From Candidatus Fermentibacterota bacterium (lineage in GTDB: Bacteria; JAFGKV01), in the NCBI GenBank assembly GCA_030620115.1, contig JAUXFG010000033.1, positions 1 to 32,145 on the forward strand: DNA of 32,145 nt, given 5' to 3'. Numbering within the stretch: position 1 is the first letter of the stretch; the number at the start of each line of letters is the position of its first letter. Below are positions 16,101 to 23,400 of the stretch, one piece after another. The notes below the pieces were generated by a model. That model was not told the origin of the DNA. It saw only the letters and a program-made list of their open reading frames with translations, and did no database searches. The position numbers and the translations under genes were made by a program.

Positions 16101-17014
16101 GTGCTGGCGAGTGTTCGCTACGCAATGATATTCCCAGTTCTTTCCCATTCTGTAGTTGCGACAAACCAACCGGCGCCATGAAAGCGCAGATGTTGTCATA
16201 CATGGCTCAGTTGAAACATGCACCTGATGAAATCTATGATTCTGTGATAGAACAGCTCAAGGTATCGGGCAATCCCGATGACATGGCTGCTCTTATCTAT
16301 GCCCTGGAACGTTCACTTCATTTGGACACGGCCCAAGAGCAGTACCGGTGGTTTGAAAAAAGATACCCTGACCATCCAAAGACCCGTATCAATCGCGCTG
16401 TAGAAGCCTTGCGGAATCAACAGTGGTCGGAGAGTGTTGATCATCTTGAAGATGTGCCCAGGGACAAGCTTAATGATGGTTTGGCCTGTCATGTGTGTCA
16501 TCTTCTAGGATTCGGGCTTTGGGGGATGGGTTTCGTGCAGGAGGCGCTGGATGTGTGGGAGGAGGGTGCAGGGCTTGAACGTGGAGGCTGTGCTCTTATG
16601 CCTTATATTGAGTATGCGAGGCTGGCAATCAGGCTTTCCAGGAAAGGCAAGAAGGCCCGCAATAGGGGTGACATTCCAGAGATAATTCAGGTGTATGTCG
16701 ATGTTGATGATGCGCTGGCCCGGGAAGATTGGCTGGCGGTGATTGCACGTTTTGAACAGTACAGCTTCAGCTCTCTCACTGATATCCAGCTGCTGGCGCG
16801 ATTTGCCGAGGCATATCTGCACATCAATTGCGCAGATGACGGACGCCGGCTTGGGAAACTCATGGTGCTTGCCCGATATCACTGGGAATACAATCATGAA
16901 GGACCGCATGGTGTCTTTCTGTTGCCTCCGTCTATTCAGATGTGGCCCAGGTATCGCCTGCAGGACGTGGCCGATCGGGCGGCTGAATGGCTTGATGGGA
17001 CTCAATCGCAGTAG
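13118..17014 (+). CDS. Large TPR and propeller-like protein of unknown function
   Basis: I do not recognise a named family. I set the start at ATG 13118, giving 1298 residues that begin MARKRKKGKKQHLDP. The open frame extends 46 codons further up, but those residues look non-coding. No signal peptide or membrane helix is seen, so it is probably cytoplasmic. Residues about 10-105 are a compact region (LELIRLIHRVNPTNEDLSFGERLERYQ). Residues about 140-640 are helical with TPR-like repeats (for example YDGCEGYLRRACDLAYDDPEPVRALLELY and VYLLAGFHFAEQENYERAVECH), and with long charged segments that may be coiled coil. Residues about 650-1010 are beta-rich with repeating tryptophan/glycine strands, likely a propeller. 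Residues 1015-1298 return to TPR-like helices. It is divergent from the acetylation operon, which suggests but does not prove a link. A scaffold role is inference. Confidence 0.8.
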   Translation: MARKRKKGKKQHLDPHAVLQGHVNIRPLELIRLIHRVNPTNEDLSFGERLERYQLKSRLQCLLVEKFGDRLDVEQPDPENPALISLKLKHFDEDACHAILHELDQDARSWVQRRIDEKVAASTDEQTGSQSKTGKRSTVVKKRDTPELRSIEGCSTEELLRMGRDALEAYDYDGCEGYLRRACDLAYDDPEPVRALLELYVDHLAAYKKAIALGRTLSPHVKKDEEVRGLYALALARGGQVEQAIDSLAGTMISRGPEVYLLAGFHFAEQENYERAVECHGVLVSSELPGLTSEMSRLEDAIVRLRAKRLKPVEEAMLQVWEQGERQQAAQYADELLAQWPGNSEAQRICGLFAEQQRKEEICRLMEQADAARARKEYEREQGFLERVLQMTEDDESVAGRYRQAIEDAKIQQQEADTAAILDLLASGRLRDALLHYCALSLEQQQRVMNEHGDERMSWLTQLIKARSIVKPEKMVAAVIALGEAREMLIRDSDPDTILSLIFPHEKTLHPVPEAAEALLQSEERARSREARKAGEQLHEAGRLLQAGDRKAARACLDAIVPSALHNDEQLALGELRASLQRIEECHALKSVYAMERSRGDHFAARKTARRLAEIIDPEETAQWLDKAQEHSASLKAEWRLSRLNVGSLPVEYQMVFTPGDIEDKCAVLFGNSNHLLYVASCGHWLILFLFDLDMQQHEQAIVLRTPVALSYEKVVAAGSTIWVWGESGAVLELSIEPLDILFWHDFSGDVREGEVLDFSWLFPRSRRLWLNVRESVPMGKEVTRIINMDQQRVERSCNLSSIPVIFRHGDEFRLADAVFHSRTLGFYSEQGQPVGEITRSGDDLVSGVIRHPDGAGYIVMSYANSDFDPFWELTKNKDPEEEYDSRLFLEIISDNGEISPPMFIQDSLGERSSGVFQSSNEGLVFVHYHGVYGVFIQAWELCGKAMNMLYEIPVSGHFMLAGDEFSRRVAAVNMHTGGVEAQVLGREKPRFAISAGECSLRNDIPSSFPFCSCDKPTGAMKAQMLSYMAQLKHAPDEIYDSVIEQLKVSGNPDDMAALIYALERSLHLDTAQEQYRWFEKRYPDHPKTRINRAVEALRNQQWSESVDHLEDVPRDKLNDGLACHVCHLLGFGLWGMGFVQEALDVWEEGAGLERGGCALMPYIEYARLAIRLSRKGKKARNRGDIPEIIQVYVDVDDALAREDWLAVIARFEQYSFSSLTDIQLLARFAEAYLHINCADDGRRLGKLMVLARYHWEYNHEGPHGVFLLPPSIQMWPRYRLQDVADRAAEWLDGTQSQ

Positions 17015-17067
17015 ATCGATCTCTTTCGTTGATACAGATTCCGGATACAGTAGCAGGCCAAGCCTGT

Positions 17068-18687
17068 CTATGGGAGATCGAAGTCGAACTCCCCGAACCG
17101 GTTTGATCTGTGGAGTTCCTCATCATCCGAGTCTACCGCAATGACAAGATAAGTCCAATTGTGGTCTGGATCACCGATGCCAGTGGAGCTTGACCAGGTA
17201 GTCGTCCCAGATAGCACCACCGCCAACTGGTTTCCACCGTCGGGTACGAAATACCCCTGATTGTCAGCGCCATGAACCAAGTAGGCGGCGGCTCCGGGCC
17301 ACTCCGCCCACTCTAACACCAGCTCTCCACCGGAGAGATTTCCCGAGAGAGGGAAGGCAAGGCTGAACACATATGCCCGCCCTGCGTCAAGAGCCCCGCC
17401 ATACTCCATGTCTGCTCCCACTATCACGTCAGCGAGTGTGTCACTGTCTATATAGCCTGCCCCAGATACCGAGCGGCCGAAATTGCCATCCTCCTCCGCA
17501 TTCGGGGATATCAGGGTGCAGAGCAGGTCTCCTCCGTTCCCGTCGAAGATGTACGCCCGACCAGCATCAAGAGCGCCGCCGTCTTCATACCAGGCCCCCA
17601 CAACCACGTCGTCGTACATGTCGTTATTCACGTCTCCTGCCCCCGATACCGACCAACCGAACCACGCACCCGGTTCCAGGTTCGGGGACTCCAGTGTGCA
17701 GAGCGGACCTCCTGTTGCTCCGCTGAAGACATACGCTCGACCAGCGCTCGCGGCATACGGGCGGTCTTCGAAGTAGGCTCCTACGATGACATCGGGGCGG
17801 TTGTCATTGTTCACATCACCTGCCCCTGATACCGACCTGCCGAAGTTGCCCCATTCCTGCACGTTCTGGGATACCAGGGTGTGAATCAGGCTTCCGTCTT
17901 TCCCGCTCAAAATGTACGCCCGGCCGGCATCAGTGGCCCCGCCGTCTTCCTGATTGGCTCCCACTATCAGATCATGGTACGCGTCTTCAGAAGGGTTCAC
18001 ATTTCCGATTCCCGATACCGCGTGGCCGAAGTAGCCGTAGGATTGTGGATTCGGCGAAACCATGGTGAAGAGGGTGTCTCCTGTTGCTCCGCTGAAGACG
18101 TATGCCCGACCGGCCCAGTAGGCCCCGCCGTCTTCTTTGTAGGCTCCGACAATCACGTCGTCGTTCGTGTCATTATCGTTTACTCTGCCTGCTCCAGATA
18201 CTGAAAAGCCGAAATATCCATTCGCTTCCGGGTTGGGGGACACCAGACTGTAAAGCAGGCCGCCCCCGTTCCCGCTGAAAACATAGGCCCTCCCGGAACG
18301 AATAGCCCCGCCGTCTTCACAATAGGCTCCCACAATGACATCGTCATAGTTGTCATTGTTCACATCGCCTGCCCCGGATACCGAACTGCCGAACTCGCCG
18401 CAGTCTGCCGGGTTCGGCGACACCAGGGTGAAAAGGGTGTCTCCTGTTGCTCCGCTGAAGACATATGCCCGTCCGGCTCCGGCGGCCCCGGCATCTTCGC
18501 CGGCGGCCCCCACTATCACATCGGGGTAGTTGTCATTGTTCACGTCACCTGCCCCCGACACCGAAGAGCCGAACTCGCCGCTCTCTTGCGCGTACGGGGA
18601 TGTGAGGGAGTAGATGGTCTGGGCCGGTGCACTACCCACAAAAAGGCTGATCAGAATAATCACTACTCCGGCTGCATACGTCTTCAC
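17068..18687 (-). CDS. Secreted FG-GAP (integrin-alpha-type) seven-bladed propeller protein
   Basis: I start this gene at GTG 18687 because AAGGAGG lies five bases upstream and the next residues form a signal peptide (VKTYAAGVVIILISLFVGSAPAQ). An ATG further up would add 28 residues that spoil the signal. The 539-residue product has seven FG-GAP repeats of about 60 residues, each with FGxSVSGAGDVNNDN, DVIVGAxxEDGG and GRAYVFSG. The DxDxD-like loops are expected to bind calcium, and seven repeats make one closed propeller. The last ~95 residues are a separate Fn3-like domain ending FGEFDFDLP, shared with the 874-residue repeat protein downstream. The likely location is the cell surface or the medium. 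The ligand is unknown. It is convergent with the TPR gene, with only 53 bases between. Confidence 0.88.
   Translation of the reverse strand: MKTYAAGVVIILISLFVGSAPAQTIYSLTSPYAQESGEFGSSVSGAGDVNNDNYPDVIVGAAGEDAGAAGAGRAYVFSGATGDTLFTLVSPNPADCGEFGSSVSGAGDVNNDNYDDVIVGAYCEDGGAIRSGRAYVFSGNGGGLLYSLVSPNPEANGYFGFSVSGAGRVNDNDTNDDVIVGAYKEDGGAYWAGRAYVFSGATGDTLFTMVSPNPQSYGYFGHAVSGIGNVNPSEDAYHDLIVGANQEDGGATDAGRAYILSGKDGSLIHTLVSQNVQEWGNFGRSVSGAGDVNNDNRPDVIVGAYFEDRPYAASAGRAYVFSGATGGPLCTLESPNLEPGAWFGWSVSGAGDVNNDMYDDVVVGAWYEDGGALDAGRAYIFDGNGGDLLCTLISPNAEEDGNFGRSVSGAGYIDSDTLADVIVGADMEYGGALDAGRAYVFSLAFPLSGNLSGGELVLEWAEWPGAAAYLVHGADNQGYFVPDGGNQLAVVLSGTTTWSSSTGIGDPDHNWTYLVIAVDSDDEELHRSNRFGEFDFDLP
17360..18573 (-). 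repeat. Seven ~180-bp in-gene tandem repeats
   Basis: The FG-GAP units repeat at DNA level with a period of about 180-186 bases; recurring strings such as CCTGCCCC(C/G)GATACCGA mark unit starts. Units 1, 2, 5 and 6 are closest to each other, units 4 and 7 most divergent, which suggests repeat duplication or gene conversion within the gene. Confidence 0.75.
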
Positions 18688-19019
18688 ACTGGCCTCCTTG
18701 CTTCCGAGCAGACTTACCCGGCAGGCATGCCACGATTTTGTCCGCTCAAGGACCTTCTTCTCTTTCTCCATTAGCGAGAGCGCCTGTCGAGCATCTCAAT
18801 CATGAGTCCTTCCGTTGTAGACTGACTCGGTGCTCACATACGCGCTCGACGCGGGGAGCTCCGCGACTTCAAATTGACAATATGATCCGCAGCGAATCCA
18901 GAGTCAACTTCTGGGAACGCGGCTGGTGCTCGCCATGAGGCGGGCCCGTAGAACTTGCTTGATATTGGTTGAAATGAGACCATATTCTGAAGATATTGGC
19001 GCAAATAAGAAGGAGTCCT
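18688..19019. other. Divergent intergenic region before the glucokinase unit
   Basis: No gene is seen in these 332 bases, which separate the minus-strand FG-GAP gene from the plus-strand glucokinase unit. A possible promoter for the latter is TTGATA (18959-18964) with TATTCT 18 bases on, a weak match to the sigma-70 consensus. TTGACA near 18874 has no partner at the right spacing. Nothing else stands out. Confidence 0.4.
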
Positions 19020-19121
19020 ATGACATACGTTGCGACGAGGGAACCAAGGATTCGATTAGAGCGTAGGAACAAGACCAGAATTGGATATCGCGCCACAAAG
19101 GGACTATACGAGGAGATCTGA
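19020..19121 (+). CDS. 33-residue basic peptide, translationally coupled to glucokinase
   Basis: This short frame begins with ATG 19020 behind GAAGGAG with five bases spacing, one of the best ribosome binding sites in the window. Its stop codon TGA (19119-19121) overlaps the glucokinase ATG by one base (TGATG). The peptide starts MTYVATREPRIRLERRNK and is rich in arginine (8 of 33 residues). I recognise no family. The strong SD and precise overlap suggest it is translated, either as a real small protein or as a leader that couples translation into glk. A chance frame is possible because it is only 33 codons; a good SD plus exact coupling argues against that. Confidence 0.5.
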   Translation: MTYVATREPRIRLERRNKTRIGYRATKGLYEEI

Positions 19122-20104
19122 TGCTGCTTGCAGGAGACATCGGGGGAACCAAGACCAATCTGGCCATCTTCCCTTATGAGGTTGGCATTGGAACGCCGCT
19201 GCTTGAGGCGACCTTCTCGAGCGGTCGCTATGCCAGCCTGGAGGAGCTGGTGCGTGTCTTTCTTGCCGAAGCGGACATCCAGGTTCACCACGCCAGCTTT
19301 GGAGTGCCCGGTCCTGTGGTGGAGGGCAGGGCGACCATGACGAATCTACCCTGGAACGTGGATGCCGGGGATCTCAAAGAAGCGCTCCACCTGGAGTCGA
19401 TCCTTCTTCTGAATGACCTGGAAGCCATTGCGTGCGCAATTCCATTTCTTGGCCCCACGGACCTGCACACACTCCAGGAAGGTGAGAGCCTCTCAGGCGG
19501 CTCAATTGCGGTGATTGCCCCTGGCACGGGTCTGGGGCAGGCATTTCTGACGTGGGATGGGACGCGTTATCAGCCCCACGCCTCTGAGGGTGGTCACGCT
19601 GATTTCGCGCCAACCAGCCAGCGCGAGTGGGGGCTGCTTTGTTATCTGCAGGATCGATTCGGGCATGTCAGTTATGAGCGCATATGCTCCGGTCAAGGGC
19701 TGCCGAATATCTACGCGTATCTCAGTGATTCGGGCTATGCCCCTGAGCCGGCCTGGCTCGCCAAGCAGCTCTCTGCGACGAACGACCCTACGCCCGTGAT
19801 CGTGCATAGCGCTTTGGAGAAAGATCGGCCGAATCAACTCTGTCGCGCCAGTCTCGATATTTTTGTAACCATCCTGGGGGCCGAGGCGGGCAATCTAGCC
19901 CTGAAAGTCTTGGCCACGGGTGGTGTGTACCTTGGGGGAGGTTTACCTCCCCGCATCGTGTCATTGCTGGAACAGGGGTCTTTCTTGGAGGCATTCCGGG
20001 GCAAGGGCCGCCTTTCGGATATGCTCGTCCGTATGCCCGTGCACATCATACGCAATCCCAAGGTAGCCGTTCTTGGCGCCGCTCGGCGCGCGTTGGAACC
20101 TTAG
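19121..20104 (+). CDS. glk: Glucokinase
   Basis: Glucokinase phosphorylates glucose with ATP to glucose 6-phosphate (EC 2.7.1.2) in the cytoplasm, feeding glycolysis. The 327-residue length matches the bacterial Glk family. Visible motifs are the phosphate-binding GDIGGTKTNLAIF (5-17), GVPGPV (61-66), NLPWNV (75-80), NDLEA (98-102) with D99 as the catalytic base, APGTGLGQAF (133-142), and EGGHADFAP (156-164) in the sugar site. These fit the Glk family rather than the ROK type, which would carry a zinc-binding CxCGxxGCxE motif, absent here. GAGGAG lies five bases before the ATG. It overlaps a 33-codon frame by one base. Downstream there are two GC-rich hairpins but no clear T-run terminator. 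Confidence 0.93.
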   Translation: MLLAGDIGGTKTNLAIFPYEVGIGTPLLEATFSSGRYASLEELVRVFLAEADIQVHHASFGVPGPVVEGRATMTNLPWNVDAGDLKEALHLESILLLNDLEAIACAIPFLGPTDLHTLQEGESLSGGSIAVIAPGTGLGQAFLTWDGTRYQPHASEGGHADFAPTSQREWGLLCYLQDRFGHVSYERICSGQGLPNIYAYLSDSGYAPEPAWLAKQLSATNDPTPVIVHSALEKDRPNQLCRASLDIFVTILGAEAGNLALKVLATGGVYLGGGLPPRIVSLLEQGSFLEAFRGKGRLSDMLVRMPVHIIRNPKVAVLGAARRALEP

Positions 20105-20118
20105 GGTTCGCTTCCGGT

Positions 20119-20138
20119 GGGCACGGCATGCCGTGCCC
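20119..20138. repeat. 20-bp perfect palindrome after glk
   Basis: GGGCACGGCA is followed directly by its reverse complement, 15 bases after the glk stop. Similar GC-rich palindromes are common dispersed intergenic repeats in many bacteria. It may also help end transcription, though no T-run follows. Confidence 0.6.
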
Positions 20139-20189
20139 CTACATGGGGGAGACCAATTCTGTGGCAAATCCGTACGCCAAGAATGCGAA

Positions 20190-20208
20190 CCCCGCGCAGT
20201 ACGCGGGG
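20190..20208. repeat. GC-rich hairpin CCCCGCG/CGCGGGG
   Basis: Seven-base stem with loop CAGTA. The stem resembles the CCCGCG...CGCGGG hairpins inside the inverted-repeat elements (5150-5166 and 1157-1173). There is no T-run. The rest of the space up to 20374 holds a weaker CTCACC/GGTGAG stem near 20318-20342 and the ribosome binding site of the next gene. Confidence 0.5.
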
Positions 20209-20374
20209 CTCGATGTAGCTTATTCTTGTGCGAATCCTTAATGAATTCTCATGACATTTCTCACGCAATTCGCTAAATAGACGATCGTTCGTTTCGGTCA
20301 TTCGGGCGAACCGCGACTCACCGGGATCTGGGGATGGTGAGTGATGCGGGCTATGTCTCCAAGGAGGATAGAGA

Positions 20375-22999
20375 ATGCAACAAGGACGGTTTGTGCTCGT
20401 GCTTTGCGCAGTCATGGTCATGATGGCTTCTTCCAGCCATGCTCGACAGGGGTTCCCTCTCTGGCCCGACTTCCAGGTCAATGAGAATGAGGGGCGGTGC
20501 AACCACTATTATGTGGCAACGGATGTGGGGCCCAAGGGCCACGCGGTCTTGGTCTGGCTCGACCGGAGGAATGCATTCGATCGGCTTTTTTTTCAACGGT
20601 ATGACGACACCGGCAGTCCTCAAGCTTCAAACACCAATGTGGGAGTCTTTTCTGATGATAGGCCCGCCGTGGCCGTGGATTCAGCCGGAGCCTTTGTCGT
20701 GGTATGGGAAGATGTACTCATCTATGGCCAGATGTTCGATGCAGATGGGAATGCCGCCGGGGATGTCTTTACTGTGACGGATGCAAGCGCATTCTGCTCT
20801 TCTCAGAGCGTGAGCATGGATTCATTGGGCAATTTCGTAGTGGCATGGGTTGACTATCGAAACAGCAACCGGGATATCTATGCGCAACGATATGATTCAT
20901 CCGGGAATCCCCTTGGCGTCAATTTCAGGGTAAATGACGACCTGGGGACTTCTTCGCAATACGACTCATGGGTGTCCATGGACAGCTCGGGCAACTTCGT
21001 GGTGGTATGGCGAGACCGTCGGGATGGCAACTACAACATCTATGCCCAGTGCTATGATTCCTCGGGGAATCCTATGCTTTCGAACTTCAAGGTGAACGAC
21101 GACCCGGGGACTTCCTCCCAGTACAGCCCTTCGGTTTCCATGGCTTCATCGGGGCAGTTCGTCGTTGCCTGGCAGGATTACCGCAACGGCGACAGCGATA
21201 TTTATGCGCAGCTTTACGATCCCGGCCAGATGGTATTGCCTCCCAATTTCAGAGTGAACGGTGATCTGGGAAGCGCATCACAGTATGACCCTTCAGCCTC
21301 CATGGATTCCTCAGGCGATTTTGTCATTGCCTGGGAGGATCACCGTAGCGGGAATGGAGATATCTATGCCCAGTGCTATGATTCAGTAGGGAATGCAGTT
21401 GGCAGCGAGCTCGTGGTGAATGACGATGCGGGCGAAGCATCCCAACACAAGCCTATGGTCTCCTCAGACCCCGAAGGCAATTTGCTTGTGGCGTGGCATG
21501 ATTACCGGAACGGAATGAGGAATGTTTACGCGCAACGCTATGACGCTGGTGGAGGCGTTTCCGGAGTGAATTTCTTGGTCAACGACGATGTGGGCAGCTC
21601 GGCTCAGAACGATCCCTCGATATCCATGAACTCCTCAGGCGAGTTCATCGTCGCATGGCATGACTACCGCAGCGGCAACGGCGATATCTATCTGCAGCGT
21701 TATGACTCCTCTGGAAACCCAATCGAAACAAACTTCATGGCCAATGATGATGGCGGGACTTCTTCGCAGTCCGACCCCTCTGTTTCCTTGAGCCCTTCGG
21801 GCAGCTTTGTCGTCGCGTGGCAGGATGCCCGAAACGGGAATGCGGACATCTATGCCCGGCGCTATGACTCCTTTGGGAACCCGCTGGACGACAGCTTCAG
21901 GGTAAATGATGATGTGGGGACCGGATGGCAGTATGCTCCCGTGGTGGCCGTGGGGCCTGATGGCGAGTTCGTGGTAGTGTGGGAAGACCATCGGAATGGT
22001 GATTGGGATGTGTACGCACGATGCTACGACTCATCCGGGAGCCCTCTCGGTGGGAGCTTCTTGGTCAATGACGAGGATTTTTGGAATCGATCCCAAGACA
22101 CCCCTTCGGTGGCAAAGAACTCTTCAGGCAAGTTCGTAGTGGTGTGGCAAGATGAACGGGACGAGAATTATGACATCTATGCTCAACGCTTCAATGCTTC
22201 AGGCGCTACTATCGGTCTCAATATCCTTCTCAATGATGACGGAGGGTTCGAGTCTCAGTACGACCCGTCGGTGTCTTTGGACTCATCGGGCAATTTCGTA
22301 GTGGTGTGGGAAGACTATCGCAACGGCAACGTCAGGAGCATTCGCGCGCAACGCTGTGACTCCAACGGGATCCTCATCGGCGCCAATGTCCAGGTCAATG
22401 ACTCGCCCGCCTCATCGCTGAAGTACCCGTCGGTCTGCATGAACTCCTCAGGCAAGTTCGTGGTAGCGTGGGAGGATGGCCGGGGCGATCCCACGGACAT
22501 CTATGCACAGCGTTACCTCTCGGACGGTTCCCCCGATGGGGTCAACTGGAAGGTGAATACGGATAGGGATTCAGCGCATCATTGTGATCCCTACGTCGCC
22601 GGCTATGGGAGTCGTGCGGTGTTCACCTGGTACGATAATAGGACACCTGGCCAAAGTTGGGACATCTGGGCCAATGGGTGCGACTTCTCGGAGTGGAATT
22701 TCTTTGCTGAGGTTGAGGGTGGGGATATTGTGCTCCGCTGGTCGGAGGCGGCTGAGGCGGATTCGATTTTCGTGTTTCGTGATTCGGTTGCATACTTCCA
22801 ACCCGATATGGACGGATTCACGAACAGAGTTGCTAGCCTTTCCGGAGACAGCGTCCAGTACTCGGATCCATACGGTGTCGGCGATCCCGATAATAATGCC
22901 TTCTACCGGATCGTCGCCTGGAACGAGTTGGAGGGCGAGCTATTCAGATCCGGAACAGTGGGTGAGTTCGATTTCCTCACCGCCATTCCCCCTCGCTAG
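20375..22999 (+). CDS. Secreted protein of 14 tandem ~54-residue propeller-type repeats
   Basis: The start is ATG 20375 with AAGGAGG eight bases upstream. The 874-residue product opens with a signal peptide (MQQGRFVLVLCAVMVMMASSSHA). From residue 32 to about 770 I count 14 units with the pattern xFxVNDDxGTSSQYxPSVSM, DSSGNFVVAWxDYRNGN, xDIYAQRYDSSGNPLG. The W-D-x-R and IYAQRYD strands are typical of six- to eight-bladed propellers; 14 units would suit two seven-bladed propellers. The last ~95 residues are a distinct domain ending VGEFDF, shared with the FG-GAP protein. No catalytic motif is evident. The likely place is the cell surface or medium, and the likely role binding or structure; both are inferences. 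A strong hairpin lies 36 bases after the stop. Confidence 0.85.
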   Translation: MQQGRFVLVLCAVMVMMASSSHARQGFPLWPDFQVNENEGRCNHYYVATDVGPKGHAVLVWLDRRNAFDRLFFQRYDDTGSPQASNTNVGVFSDDRPAVAVDSAGAFVVVWEDVLIYGQMFDADGNAAGDVFTVTDASAFCSSQSVSMDSLGNFVVAWVDYRNSNRDIYAQRYDSSGNPLGVNFRVNDDLGTSSQYDSWVSMDSSGNFVVVWRDRRDGNYNIYAQCYDSSGNPMLSNFKVNDDPGTSSQYSPSVSMASSGQFVVAWQDYRNGDSDIYAQLYDPGQMVLPPNFRVNGDLGSASQYDPSASMDSSGDFVIAWEDHRSGNGDIYAQCYDSVGNAVGSELVVNDDAGEASQHKPMVSSDPEGNLLVAWHDYRNGMRNVYAQRYDAGGGVSGVNFLVNDDVGSSAQNDPSISMNSSGEFIVAWHDYRSGNGDIYLQRYDSSGNPIETNFMANDDGGTSSQSDPSVSLSPSGSFVVAWQDARNGNADIYARRYDSFGNPLDDSFRVNDDVGTGWQYAPVVAVGPDGEFVVVWEDHRNGDWDVYARCYDSSGSPLGGSFLVNDEDFWNRSQDTPSVAKNSSGKFVVVWQDERDENYDIYAQRFNASGATIGLNILLNDDGGFESQYDPSVSLDSSGNFVVVWEDYRNGNVRSIRAQRCDSNGILIGANVQVNDSPASSLKYPSVCMNSSGKFVVAWEDGRGDPTDIYAQRYLSDGSPDGVNWKVNTDRDSAHHCDPYVAGYGSRAVFTWYDNRTPGQSWDIWANGCDFSEWNFFAEVEGGDIVLRWSEAAEADSIFVFRDSVAYFQPDMDGFTNRVASLSGDSVQYSDPYGVGDPDNNAFYRIVAWNELEGELFRSGTVGEFDFLTAIPPR
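20468..22688 (+). repeat. Fourteen in-gene tandem repeats of about 160 bp
   Basis: Unit boundaries follow GTCAATGAC/GTAAATGAC-type strings (encoding VND) and repeat about every 156-165 bases. Units 2 to 9 are the most regular; units 1, 13 and 14 are eroded. Wobble differences between units are frequent, so the array is not recently expanded. Confidence 0.75.
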
Positions 23000-23035
23000 G
23001 GAGCGCGCAAACGAATAGACTTCGTGCCGAACTCC

Positions 23036-23075
23036 TCAGCCCCCACAGCTCTGCAACACGGCCTGTGGGGGCTGA
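23036..23075 (+). terminator. Strong hairpin after the 14-repeat gene
   Basis: A perfect 13-bp stem, TCAGCCCCCACAG (23036-23048) and CTGTGGGGGCTGA (23063-23075), closes a 14-base loop 36 bases after the stop codon. The following bases TCTTC are only modestly T-rich, so termination is plausible but not certain. Being symmetric it could also act on antisense reads from the ABC operon. Confidence 0.5.
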
Positions 23076-23119
23076 TCTTCAGTCTCCGAGATCCCAGCAA
23101 TTGCCCAGCACCCCCACCC

Positions 23120-23220
23120 AGATTCTTCGGTCGCTTCGCTTCCTCAGAATGACACACACTTCCACATCCCTCTGCCTCAAACCCCTGTCATTATGAGCGA
23201 CTGCAAGGAGCGAAGAATCT
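23120..23220. repeat. Dispersed-type inverted repeat (GAAGAATCT / TCATTCTGAG class)
   Basis: Arms 23120-23153 (AGATTCTTCGGTCGCTTCG... to GAATGAC) and 23187-23220 (GTCATTATGAGCGAC... to GAAGAATCT) are imperfect reverse complements. Strings of this sort, variants of TCATTCTGAGCGAAGCGAAGAATC, are widespread intergenic repeats in many environmental bacterial genomes. Confidence 0.6.
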
Positions 23221-23271
23221 CTCCTCTCTCCTCGCTCTCTTCCTCCCAATCGCCGGCTCATCAGCATTTCT

Positions 23272-23337
23272 GGAGGGAGGCGCTCCGTCGCGTCCGTCAA
23301 ATCGAGCGCCAACGGCCATGACGGAGCATGGCCCTCC
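23272..23337. repeat. REP-like hairpin repeat (GGAGGG..GCTCCGTC class)
   Basis: The arms begin GGAGGGAGGCGCTCCGTC and end GACGGAGCATGGCCCTCC and pair apart from a few central bases. Repeats of this look recur in intergenic regions of several environmental bacterial lineages. Confidence 0.55.
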
Positions 23338-23349
23338 ATCATCTTCACT

Positions 23350-23400
23350 TCGACATTGAATGTTGGATGTTGGACGTTCAATCCCCCAATCCAACAATCC
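23350..23400. repeat. GTTGGATGTTGGA-type repeat overlapping the 3' end of the ABC gene
   Basis: ATTGAA (23355-23360) and TTCAAT (23377-23382) flank TGTTGGATGTTGGACG; then CCCCCAATCCAACAATCCAGC follows. The stop codon of the minus-strand ABC gene (23378-23380) lies inside it. Confidence 0.5.

Noticed and set aside
20375-22999. CRISPR-like spacing of repeats
   Set aside because: The repeats are in-frame protein units of about 160 bp with wobble differences, not short identical repeats with unique spacers.
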